Shown here piece after piece: positions 7,601 through 12,751 of a stretch of DNA of 12,751 nucleotides (positions within the stretch are counted from its first letter, which is position 1; every line of letters begins with the position of its first letter). Origin of the DNA: Halarchaeoplasma sp046498385. Its GTDB lineage: Archaea; Thermoplasmatota; Thermoplasmata; Halarchaeoplasmatales; Halarchaeoplasmataceae. The notes under the pieces are model-generated. The model saw nothing but the letters and a program-made list of their open reading frames with translations. It was not told where the DNA came from and ran no database searches. The stretch is taken from positions 1-12,751 of the forward strand of contig JAWOAU010000106.1 in the NCBI GenBank assembly GCA_046498385.1. Reading direction: 5' to 3'. A program made the translations under genes and the position numbers.

Positions 7601-7900
7601 TAGTGCTACGACCTTTGATTTCAACGACCGGTTCAGTTCCTTTCCTTGTTCAATACCAGAGGGAGATAGAAAATAAACCTTCCTTCTCCGACTGTTCCCC
7701 TGCACATGACAGATCTTTTCTATTACAAGTCCTTCTTGGCACATCTTGTTGATTACCTGGGTCAAATGACCCCTGGTTATACCAATATTATCAGCTATTC
7801 CGGCCTGGGTAATATCATAAGGGACTTCCAAATCGTGCTGATAATTTTGATATTTTTTCAGATGTATTAACGTCCGGTATTTGGCGTCCACTGGGAACAT
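4685..7900 (-). CDS. Large transcriptional regulator: winged helix, AAA/STAND-type ATPase, TPR array
   Basis: The protein has 1071 residues. Residues 28-95 resemble a MarR-like winged helix (ITQAGIADNIGITRGHLTQV, then a basic wing with SRRRKVYFL). FVGRERELETL (149-159) opens an AAA_16/STAND-type ATPase with Walker A GDTGIGKT (178-185), Walker B LILFLDDMQWSD (279-290) and a sensor-like LLVAYRPED (311-319). From about 525 to 1050 there are TPR repeats. Those beginning near 691, 731, 771, 811, 851, 891 and 931 keep an exact 40-residue spacing, with the pattern MGDKxG, then NLGxIY, then KSLExY. The architecture parallels MalT-type signal-sensing ATPase regulators, but the DNA-binding domain is N-terminal. 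The expected role is ATP-dependent, ligand- or partner-gated control of transcription; target and inducer are unknown. It is divergent from the metal transporter across 72 bp, a candidate target. The ATG at 7898-7900 has no ribosome site, consistent with a leaderless mRNA. Confidence 0.9.
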   Translation of the reverse strand: MFPVDAKYRTLIHLKKYQNYQHDLEVPYDITQAGIADNIGITRGHLTQVINKMCQEGLVIEKICHVQGNSRRRKVYFLSPSGIEQGKELNRSLKSKVVALKTSSEDIKIKLGDVGRYIDSKTPILDAIKQLDSQGVIDLTKGKTKEDIFVGRERELETLKKELMRIKKGISSTVFLSGDTGIGKTRLAMELKEYAENQGFQFLSGKAHFETSDPYLPFKRAFRKHFDHSEEFMSYFIPMGMSGTKDIKADNQRVFEMQRRMTFFETVRRLKERSEETPLILFLDDMQWSDKTSLQMLFYLTLNLEDSRILLLVAYRPEDIKDEHFLNEIKERLLREHRAKFITIKPLNKSLTREMVNNMLNIGEVPSGFIETLHEMSDGIPLFIREYLKALIDDGTIDLKTNTFPLKENEFRLPRLIQDVIKKKIDSLPPEPYKLLQLGSVIGDEIPFDLILSLSGFDELDLLDHIDVILGSEFWHEDTFGERFHFNHRSVHITAYRNVPRLKRKRLHAIVAEHIKKVYADNIERYYSDLAYHYEKSDEAEEAIFYYMEAGESAEKVYAHEDAIVMYENCLKLLENAPLEQQIHVLEHLGDVHKVLGKYDKSRNYYDRLISSSKVNKDISRHYRKIADTWLKQGEFGKTFKSIEKGLSAVEHDAVERCKLLNIKGWAKMQEGNNQDAMDVFREERRLAEDMGSSSSLGEALHNLGTLSVRIGNYKDGLNYLESAVSIRRDIGDKEGVARSLNNLGIIYEDQGHLGKSLDAYTKSLEIQKEMGMKEAIATVYVNMGIIQGILGRNQEAEKLFEKSLDMFECMGDKRGEALSLSNLGKLHIQKGLIERSLELNKKCFELSKDIGYQRAVAMSLNHMGECYHLLGDLMKAKENYEESKDMCLKMGDKRGYASAIGNIGDIYLETDKLDKSLELYNKCIEIYDKVGDLFETVNNEVRLTEVYYLKGDIPQALEHGKRALSLAEGKKNNLAKALAQRMLGRIMRSKGEYEEAYEYLTKSGELLQGLNNRPELCLTRYDLALLLIKKENYQEGLRRLKELRDGFKDMGMRLWKKRCSEHIDTCMNSL

Positions 7901-7972
7901 ATATATTGTGTTACGCCTTAGAAAGTTAATAATCTTTTTCTTAATTATTCAAAAAAGCGTAATGGAGGAGGA
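7901..7972. promoter_or_regulatory. Divergent promoter region between regulator and CDF transporter
   Basis: Only 72 bases separate the two start codons. The AT box agttaataatc (7924-7934) is centred about 29 bases from the regulator ATG on the minus strand. It is about 45 bases from the transporter ATG on the plus strand, so it could serve as TATA for either. A loose inverted pair AATAAT...ATTATT (7928-7933 with 7944-7949) could be an operator but may only reflect AT richness. On the plus strand GGAGGAGG (7964-7971) is the transporter's ribosome site. Confidence 0.45.
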
Positions 7973-9184
7973 ATGAATATATATGATATCTCAAAAAAAC
8001 TAATTTACATGACATGCATGTACCAAAGGATGACCAAGGATTCGTCTAAAAAGGTGGCACTTGGTTCCACGGCAATCAATGTAATACTTTTCATTGTAAA
8101 GGCGACCATCGCTATACATATCGCAAGCTTATCCCTTCTTACGGATTCTATACACACGTTGACGGATAGTATAAGCTCTATCGGAGTGTATCTAGGGCTG
8201 CGATTATCGGACAAACCACCGGATGAGATGCATCCATACGGTCACGGGAGGGCCGAACACGTAGCAGTTTTGTTGGTAGGCTTACTTCTAGTGATTGGCG
8301 CTGTAAAGTTCCTATCCGACGGCGTTTTGGCACTGGTGTATGATGCACCGGTTATAGAGGTAGGTACCTCCTTCATGCTTGTTATTATCGGCACGGCGAT
8401 TGTAAAATTGGGGATGTGGGCCGTAAGTTACTACATTGGAAAAAACGAAAGCACTGCATCGTTACAAGCAGATGCATGGCACCATCTCACAGACGTGTGT
8501 ACCACAGTGCTGGTAATATTGGCACTTTGGGGAGCTTCCAATGGGCATCTGTATGCAGATTCCTTAGTAAGTATAGGTATATCTTTGTTTATTATGTATG
8601 TGGGGATAATCTATGCGAGAAACGCAATTAACGATCTACTAGGTGCTGCACCTTCTCAAGAATTATTGAAAGACATTAAAAGGAAGGCTGAATCTCTCGA
8701 GGGGGTGAAAGAAGTGCACGGAATTAAAGTGCATGATTACGGTAGGAGGGCGGCCATATCTCTGCATATGCGGCCGGAGGAATCCACCTCAGGTCTGGAG
8801 GGGCACCGGACCGCTCATGCATTGAAACGCCTACTTGAAGATACTTTTTCAGCGGCGGTAGAAGTACACCAAGACCCCTGGGAACCTCCGGAAGAACAGA
8901 TCAATCATATCATACAAAACCTTGCAGATAATATGCATGACGTAAAAGACATACACAAAGTAAAGATACTTGAAAAGAAAGACGGTTTCTTTATTTCATT
9001 GCATATCATGCTTCCCAGAGGTATTAAATTGGAGAAAGCCCATGTTATAGGTACCAGTGTAGAAAAAAAGATCAATCGTACACTTAAAGAACGTCTCAAT
9101 TTGGATATGGACGTACAGGTACACATAGAACCCAGTGATGAAAACTATGACTACTATGAAGTGCAGGAGCATCACATGTCTTGA
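7973..9184 (+). CDS. Cation diffusion facilitator (CDF) metal exporter with duplicated C-terminal domain
   Basis: CDF proteins export divalent metals (Zn, Fe, Mn, Co) in exchange for protons at the cytoplasmic membrane. The protein has 403 residues. The membrane half (about 27-215) has the family's metal-site signatures: LLTDSIHTLTD with D58, H61 and D65; HPYGHGRAEH (87-96); and ADAWHHLTD with D167, H170, H171 and D174. The C-terminal half appears to hold two cytoplasmic ferredoxin-like dimerisation domains (ZT_dimer type). One runs about 228-302 (VKEVHGIKVHDYG start) and the other about 312-386 (VKDIHKVKILEKKDG start). Most CDFs have one, so the protein is about 100 residues longer than the roughly 300-residue norm. 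GGAGGAGG lies just before ATG 7973. The spacing is short, so M13 or M20 could also start; the 19 extra residues precede the conserved core. The metal cannot be assigned from sequence alone. It is divergent from the winged-helix/TPR regulator. Confidence 0.93.
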   Translation: MNIYDISKKLIYMTCMYQRMTKDSSKKVALGSTAINVILFIVKATIAIHIASLSLLTDSIHTLTDSISSIGVYLGLRLSDKPPDEMHPYGHGRAEHVAVLLVGLLLVIGAVKFLSDGVLALVYDAPVIEVGTSFMLVIIGTAIVKLGMWAVSYYIGKNESTASLQADAWHHLTDVCTTVLVILALWGASNGHLYADSLVSIGISLFIMYVGIIYARNAINDLLGAAPSQELLKDIKRKAESLEGVKEVHGIKVHDYGRRAAISLHMRPEESTSGLEGHRTAHALKRLLEDTFSAAVEVHQDPWEPPEEQINHIIQNLADNMHDVKDIHKVKILEKKDGFFISLHIMLPRGIKLEKAHVIGTSVEKKINRTLKERLNLDMDVQVHIEPSDENYDYYEVQEHHMS

Positions 9185-9197
9185 ACTGCATGCAAAA

Positions 9198-9206
9198 GTT
9201 ATAATA
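9198..9206 (+). promoter_or_regulatory. Probable TATA box of the acyl-CoA dehydrogenase operon
   Basis: The box gttataata, preceded by tgcaaaa, predicts a start near 9230 and a leader of about 30 bases. That leader contains the AGGTGGT ribosome site (9251-9257) ahead of ATG 9261. Confidence 0.5.
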
Positions 9207-9260
9207 CCCCTTGTATTTTCAGAAGCATAGGTCTTTTTGGGCCTTAATAAAGGTGGTATA

Positions 9261-10532
9261 ATGGCAAAAACCAAATTATCGGATGATCGAGACTTAACGG
9301 AAGAACAGAAGCTGTTCAAGAAAAGCTTACTGGACTGGGCTGAAAGAAATATGCCCCTGAAGAGGGTAATAAGGATGAATAGGGAAGGACATCCATATCC
9401 CAAAGACCTAATCAAAGGGTTAGGAGACCTTGGCGTTATAATGGCTACCGTTCCCGAGGAACATGGTGGAATGGGATTAAATTGGAAAGATCAAGCGGTA
9501 ATAGCCGATGCTATAGGTTACATCGATCCCAGCATAGCCACCGCAGCAGGGCTTATGGCCGTGGAAACGGGCTGGGGATTCACCATCAACCGCCATGCAA
9601 ACGAGGATATACGAAAAAAGTACATCCAACCCGCTATGCGGGGTGAGAAGTTCGTTGGAATCGCTACTACTGAGCCCGGCGGAGGTTCCGACGTTGCCAA
9701 CTTCAAATGTACCGGAAAAAAAGATGGAGATGGATGGGTGCTGAATGGAGAGAAAACTTTCATAAGCGGTGTGGAAGAAGCTAAAGAAATTGGTGGAGGG
9801 TACTGGGTCAATGTCAGGACTGGAGAAAAAGTACCAGGAGCAGGACATAAAAACATGACCGCTTTCTTCGTACCCATAGATTCTGAAGGACTTACACCTA
9901 CCGAACCCTATGACGACGCCGGTCGAAACTCCATCTCCACAGGGGGATTCATAATGGAAGACGTAAGAGTTCCAGAAGAGTATATGCTTGGAGAGCAGGG
10001 AAAAGGTTTCTACTATACCATGGAGGGATTCGACAACGCACGAATACTCATCGGTGCCAGCGCAGTCGGTGTAACCCGCAGGATACTTGAAGAGGCGGCG
10101 GACTACATAAAGGAGCGAAAAACATTTGGCAATCCCTTGGCAAAATACGAGGGAATCCAGTTCGAATTCGTAGAGAGATACACTGAGATGGAAGCCAGCA
10201 AGCTGATGGTAAACAAAGTAGTAGATATGCAGAATACACGGTATGATGAGGAGGGTTGGATAAAGAAAACCGGAACTCCGAAAACCTATAAACCTACGGA
10301 GATCGCGAAGTGGATATCCATGATCAAATACAAGGTCCCCCATCTGGCAAAGGACACCGCCGCCGATGCAATGCATTGGCTAGGTGCCGCCGGATACAGT
10401 TCGGAGTACATCTTCGAGACCGCATGGCGAGGAGTCATGTCTTACTGTGTTGGAGCCGAAGGCGGTGCCAACATACAGAAGATTGTTATCGGTAGAGAGA
10501 CCCTGGGTAGGGATTATGTACCTTACAAATAG
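9261..10532 (+). CDS. Acyl-CoA dehydrogenase (FAD flavoprotein), substrate unknown
   Basis: The enzyme oxidises an acyl-CoA to the 2,3-enoyl-CoA and passes electrons from FAD to electron-transfer flavoprotein. The 423-residue protein has the family layout. It has an N-terminal helical domain, then the FAD/substrate signature GIATTEPGGGSDVAN (133-147) with GWVLNGEKTFISG (158-170), then a C-terminal helical domain with RKTFGNPLAKYEGIQ (286-300) and AEGGANIQKIVIGRETL (399-415). E400 aligns with the catalytic glutamate of medium-chain enzymes (the EGT motif), here followed by GG rather than GT. The start is ATG 9261, because AGGTGGT sits four bases upstream; an in-frame TTG at 9237 would add eight unlikely residues. 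It is the first gene of an operon whose next two genes, etfB (15 bases on) and etfA, are decayed. The frame itself is intact, so its loss of function, if any, is not yet visible. Chain-length or branched-substrate specificity cannot be read. Confidence 0.95.
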   Translation: MAKTKLSDDRDLTEEQKLFKKSLLDWAERNMPLKRVIRMNREGHPYPKDLIKGLGDLGVIMATVPEEHGGMGLNWKDQAVIADAIGYIDPSIATAAGLMAVETGWGFTINRHANEDIRKKYIQPAMRGEKFVGIATTEPGGGSDVANFKCTGKKDGDGWVLNGEKTFISGVEEAKEIGGGYWVNVRTGEKVPGAGHKNMTAFFVPIDSEGLTPTEPYDDAGRNSISTGGFIMEDVRVPEEYMLGEQGKGFYYTMEGFDNARILIGASAVGVTRRILEEAADYIKERKTFGNPLAKYEGIQFEFVERYTEMEASKLMVNKVVDMQNTRYDEEGWIKKTGTPKTYKPTEIAKWISMIKYKVPHLAKDTAADAMHWLGAAGYSSEYIFETAWRGVMSYCVGAEGGANIQKIVIGRETLGRDYVPYK

Positions 10533-10547
10533 AACGCAAGTGGGCCA

Positions 10548-10856
10548 ATGAGGTTCGTAGTCTGGGTAAAACAGGTGCCGGATACAACGGGAGTTGAAGT
10601 CGACGAGGAAACGGAACCATAATCAGAGGAGGTGTTCCGTCGGTCCTGAACGCCTTCGACGGATTACCCTCAATTTAGCGATAGAACTTAAGGAAAGCAG
10701 CGAAGGGCATATAGAGATCATCGCCTTGAGTATGGGTCCGCCCAGGCAAAGGGAGCCGTCAACAAGTGTCTTGCCATAGGAGCGGATACGTGGGCTACGT
10801 CTTTCACCCTTCCCCGGGCAATCAAAAGGATAACAACGGCAGACATAGTTTTTTAA
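10548..10856 (+). pseudogene. etfB: Decayed electron-transfer flavoprotein beta subunit
   Basis: The start MRFVVWVKQVPDTTGVEVDE is a clear EtfB N-terminus. Homology then continues only by switching frames: TIIRGGVPSVLNAFDG, then ALNLAIELKESSEGHIEI and IALSMGPP, then QAKGAVNKCLAIGAD, then TWATSFTLPRAIKRI with ADIVF and a stop. The lesions are a one-base deletion near 10617 (in the ETG codons) and a one-base loss near 10664-10672. A further one-base deletion lies near 10743 (PPQ). About 15 residues are missing between GAD and TWATS, where the usual LSDRAF segment belongs. The whole C-terminal half is also lost: EtfB is normally about 250-260 residues and this remnant covers about the first 100. 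It starts 15 bases after the dehydrogenase stop, the expected operon place. No functional protein can be made. Confidence 0.9.
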
Positions 10857-10871
10857 GGAGAAGAGTATACT

Positions 10872-11231
10872 ATGATCCGTATACACGAAAAACCCTGTAT
10901 CGGCTGTGAAAATTCTTTGAAGATCTGTCCAGTGGATGCCATTGAGCCCATGCTGAAAGCGTGTAAAGCCAACTCAGTACAACGGTGTATGGATGAACAG
11001 CATGGAAACATGTGTCGCCCTACAGGCCCGGAATTACTCGGTAAAGGGCGTGAATTGGCGGACAAACTTAGGGAGCAACTTTGTGCCGCACTTCTCGGAG
11101 ATGAGGTATTGAAACTATGTGATGAATTAGCCGCCTACGGCGCCGAGAAGGTGTACGTTATATAAGACGAAGTATTGATTGAATATAGCACCGGAGCTTA
11201 CACCACCGCTTTTATTTCCTTGATATCTATA
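10872..11231 (+). pseudogene. etfA: Decayed EtfA with ferredoxin domain, 5' fragment
   Basis: AAGGAG (10855-10860) precedes ATG 10872. The protein opens with a 4Fe-4S ferredoxin motif, CIGCENSLKICP, in which the third cluster cysteine is replaced by serine (S15, codon TCT for TGT). The second cluster is largely missing: ACKANS survives, then traces of YNGVW in another frame, then EQHGNMCRPTGPELLGKG. After that the EtfA N-terminal domain reads well (GRELADKLREQL, ELAAYGAEKVYVI) to an in-frame TAA at 11163-11165. Beyond it the same frame still reads EtfA-like DEVLIEYSTGAYTTAFIS up to the IS630 insertion at 11232. This is the bifurcation- or dehydrogenase-linked type of EtfA found in anaerobes and archaea. 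The lesions (cysteine loss, internal deletion, stop, IS insertion) make it non-functional. A short peptide of 97 residues could still be translated. Confidence 0.88.
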
Positions 11232-11384
11232 GTAAAAATCGTAACTTTTTTAAATAAGTAGCCTTTATCCCTTTCTTGAGGCTAGATCTTATGAAAGGAA
11301 GACCTGTAGAAAAAAACTCCTGTAAAACATCTGACGTTTGAAAAACTAAGAGATGTTATACAAGAAAAAAGAAAGGATGCTAAA

Positions 11385-11789
11385 ATGCTTGAGCGACTTC
11401 TGTTCATTAAGTTTCTGTACAAAGGTGATTCCGTACCTCAGGCAGCCGATAAGCTAAAAGTATCTGATGTCACAGGATACAACTGGCTAGAACGATGGGA
11501 TGAAGGTGGTTTGGAGGGACTCAAACCACAATATTCAGGGGGCCCAAAACCAAAAATTGATGTGGAACAAAAAGAACAACTGAAAGAAATATTAGAGAAA
11601 AAAGACTATTGGACAACAGAAGAAGCACTGATGCTTGTAAAGGAAAAGTTTGATGTTGAATATTCTGATACTCAGATGCGGCGCATACTCAAAGAACGTG
11701 GTTTCAAGTTCAGTAGACCTTTTCAAAAGGACTATCGTAGACCAGAAGATGCAGAAGAGCGGTTAAAAAAGGGCTCTCGAAAGCATTAG
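11385..11789 (+). CDS. IS630 transposase, N-terminal frame (DNA-binding half)
   Basis: The ORF has 134 codons from ATG 11385. It carries the helix-turn-helix/winged-helix part of an IS630 transposase: LLFIKFLYKGDSVPQAADKL, NWLERWDEGGLEGL, then WTTEEALMLVKEKF and QMRRILKERGFKFSRPFQ, ending SRKH. It lacks catalytic residues and is meant to be joined to the next frame by -1 slippage at 11765-11771. The true N-terminus is probably longer: the same frame reads upstream as VKHLTFEKLRDVIQEKRKDA, and an ATG at 11291 in another frame (MKGRPVEK) would connect if one A of an A7 run (11310-11316) were skipped or removed. Confidence 0.85.
   Translation: MLERLLFIKFLYKGDSVPQAADKLKVSDVTGYNWLERWDEGGLEGLKPQYSGGPKPKIDVEQKEQLKEILEKKDYWTTEEALMLVKEKFDVEYSDTQMRRILKERGFKFSRPFQKDYRRPEDAEERLKKGSRKH
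11765..11771 (+). promoter_or_regulatory. Programmed -1 ribosomal frameshift site (A_AAA_AAG)
   Basis: In the first transposase frame the codons are TTA AAA AAG, so the heptamer A_AAA_AAG is exactly in the slippery phase. A -1 slip here enters the open second frame directly (GGG CTC TCG), and the shifted product continues with family sequence. A weak downstream pairing, CTCT (11774-11777) with AGAG (near 11790), may assist. Confidence 0.75.
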
Positions 11790-12328
11790 AAGAGACAAAA
11801 AATCCCATCATTGGATTCTTAGACGAATCTCGTCCACAGACTACAGCTAACAAGCGAAAAGTGTGGAGTAATGGTAAGGTAGAGGTAAAAATCGATACGT
11901 CCAACTACAAAGCCAATACCTTTGGATTCTACGCCCTTAACGGTATGAACGTTATTGAATGCTACGAGAGATCAACTAAAGAAAGTGTCTGCCAATTCCT
12001 TCAGAAAATACGAAGAAAAAATCCGTTAAAAGATATCATCCTTGTTCTTGATAACTTTGCAAGTCATAAAGCTAAGAAAACTCGAAGGATTGCTAAAAAC
12101 CTTGGCATATGGCTCGTTTTCCTTCCACCATATAGTCCGGATCTCAATCCTATTGAGTATGTCTGGAAATCAATCAAGCATCAAATTTCAAATATGTTTG
12201 TCCAAAGCAACGAAGAGCTTCAAAGATTGGTCAAGAAAACGTTCAGAAAGGTGTCTAACCGACTCACTTTTGCTAGATCATGGATTCAAAAGTTTCTCCC
12301 TACTAAACTAAATAAATTATGTATTTAA
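11771..12328 (+). CDS. IS630 transposase, catalytic frame (DDE domain)
   Basis: Read in the -1 frame from the slip site, 185 codons run to the TAA at 12326-12328, just inside the right inverted repeat. All three catalytic positions are present: the first D in IIGFLDESRP, the second D in IILVLDNFASHK, and the E in PDLNPIEYVWKSIK. YSPDLNP is the family hallmark. The only internal ATG in a plausible place is 11861, which would omit the first catalytic aspartate, so independent translation would give an inactive protein. Fusion by frameshift gives about 314 residues, or about 345 with the upstream N-terminus, close to the family norm. The catalytic half looks intact and may be active. Confidence 0.9.
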   Translation, partial: GLSKALEETKNPIIGFLDESRPQTTANKRKVWSNGKVEVKIDTSNYKANTFGFYALNGMNVIECYERSTKESVCQFLQKIRRKNPLKDIILVLDNFASHKAKKTRRIAKNLGIWLVFLPPYSPDLNPIEYVWKSIKHQISNMFVQSNEELQRLVKKTFRKVSNRLTFARSWIQKFLPTKLNKLCI

Positions 12329-12329
12329 C

Positions 12330-12751
12330 TATAAATACAAACCTAGCGTCCTTATCATGGGAGCTACCCACCAGGGAAGAGATATTGCGCCCTCGCTAAC
12401 GGGACATATGGAACTGGTACTCACCGAGACTGTACGGGATTATCGATAACAGAAGTCGAAGGGTGTAAAGTACTTCTTCAAACAAGACCGGCCTTCGGAG
12501 GAAACGTTATGGCGGATATTACCTGCCCTAATACACGACATCAAATGGCTACGGTACGCCCCCCGTGATGCAGCCTTTGGAACCGGAAGATACTGATTAT
12601 CCGTGGAAGAAGCAGATGTTGTTGTCACCGGCGGCAGAGGTGCTGGCGGAAAAGAAGGTTTCGAAAACCTGAGAGAGCTGGCAAAGGTACTCGGTGAAAC
12701 CGTTGGCTGCAGTCGGCCTATTGTTGAAGATAACATTATACCTAAATTTCA
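12330..12751 (+). pseudogene. etfA: Decayed EtfA, 3' fragment (continues past window)
   Basis: EtfA homology resumes immediately after the IS: YKPSVLIMGATHQGRDIAP, then in another frame GTGTHRDCTGLSITEVEG, then LLQTRPAFGGNVMADITCP and TRHQMATVRPP. After a further one-base deletion near 12570, VMQPLEPEDTDYP follows. A jump then leads to VEEADVVVTGGRGAGGKEGF and LAKVLGETVGCSRPIVED, which is the FAD-binding C-terminal domain. About 35 residues normally between these last two blocks are missing. At least three frame changes and one internal deletion mean this part was decaying independently of the IS insertion. The fragment runs off the end of the window. Confidence 0.88.

Larger units (their letters stand above)
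11232..12329 (+). mobile_element. IS630-family insertion sequence (about 1.1 kb) inside etfA
   Basis: The element encodes a transposase with the IS630/Tc1-mariner DDE pattern and is about 1098 bp, a normal size. The ends are imperfect inverted repeats: the left GTAAAAATCGTAAC and the reverse-complemented right GTTAAATACATAAT agree at about 15 of the first 21 positions. The flanks are TATA on both sides (11228-11231 and 12330-12333), consistent with the TA target duplication of this family; the exact junction could be two bases different. EtfA homology ends on one side and resumes on the other, which independently fixes the boundaries. Confidence 0.85.

Noticed and set aside
9237..9260. TTG start giving eight extra residues on the acyl-CoA dehydrogenase
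   Set aside because: AGGTGGT is placed just before ATG 9261, would itself lie inside the extended ORF, and the family N-terminus begins at about the ATG.
9477..10376. Long minus-strand open frame (299 codons) across the acyl-CoA dehydrogenase
   Set aside because: It is antisense to a well-matched enzyme gene and its translation is cysteine/serine/histidine-rich with no family resemblance; a codon-bias shadow.
10594..10886. Short open frames on both strands in the etfB region
   Set aside because: They are fragments created by frameshifts in the EtfB remnant or its antisense shadow; the homology follows etfB across frames.
10548..12751. Sequencing error as the cause of the etf frameshifts
   Set aside because: Besides indels there are multi-residue internal deletions, loss of half of EtfB, a cysteine-to-serine change and an IS insertion, while neighbouring genes are clean. 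Individual single-base gaps could still be errors.

Overview
The window looks archaeal, most likely a mesophilic sediment-type euryarchaeon; Thermoplasmatota is my best guess, at low confidence. The reasons are AT-rich TATA-type promoters 25-30 bases ahead of start codons (leaderless starts), a few GGAGG/GGTGG ribosome sites instead of bacterial -35/-10 boxes, a PurM next to a surface protein built of Ig-like repeats, a winged-helix/ATPase/TPR regulator of a kind common in such archaea, and an EtfA with an N-terminal ferredoxin domain.

Layout. Bases 1-3077 hold the 3' part of a very long surface protein: one partial and nine full Ig-like repeats, a CARDB-like domain, one membrane helix and a cytoplasmic coiled coil. 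purM (3192-4184) follows from its own promoter. The next 500 bases have no large gene but are not empty. They hold a TATA box followed by a 25-codon mini-ORF inside a nested hairpin with a poly-T end (candidate small RNA), then a 140-bp non-autonomous transposon (4412-4551) with 18-bp inverted ends and a perfect 7-bp target duplication. On the minus strand, 4685-7900 encodes a 1071-residue winged-helix/AAA/TPR regulator. It is divergent, across 72 bp, from a cation-diffusion-facilitator metal transporter (7973-9184) whose cytoplasmic domain is duplicated.

The right third is a broken beta-oxidation/electron-transfer operon. An intact acyl-CoA dehydrogenase (9261-10532) is followed by a decayed etfB (10548-10856; single-base deletions, an internal deletion and loss of the C-terminal half). 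After it comes a decayed etfA split by an IS630-family insertion sequence (11232-12329). The IS has a two-frame transposase whose frames are joined by a textbook A_AAA_AAG slippery heptamer, and its DDE residues are intact, so it may still be active. The rest of etfA (12330 to the window end) carries more frameshifts and a deletion.

Taken together, the dehydrogenase has lost its local electron acceptor and must use an ETF encoded elsewhere or be on its way out. Mobile elements have shaped both the 4.2-4.7 kb gap and the etf locus. I do not see a clear new defence or biosynthetic system. The least explained parts are the small RNA/mini-ORF unit with its adjacent mini-transposon, and the regulator-transporter pair.
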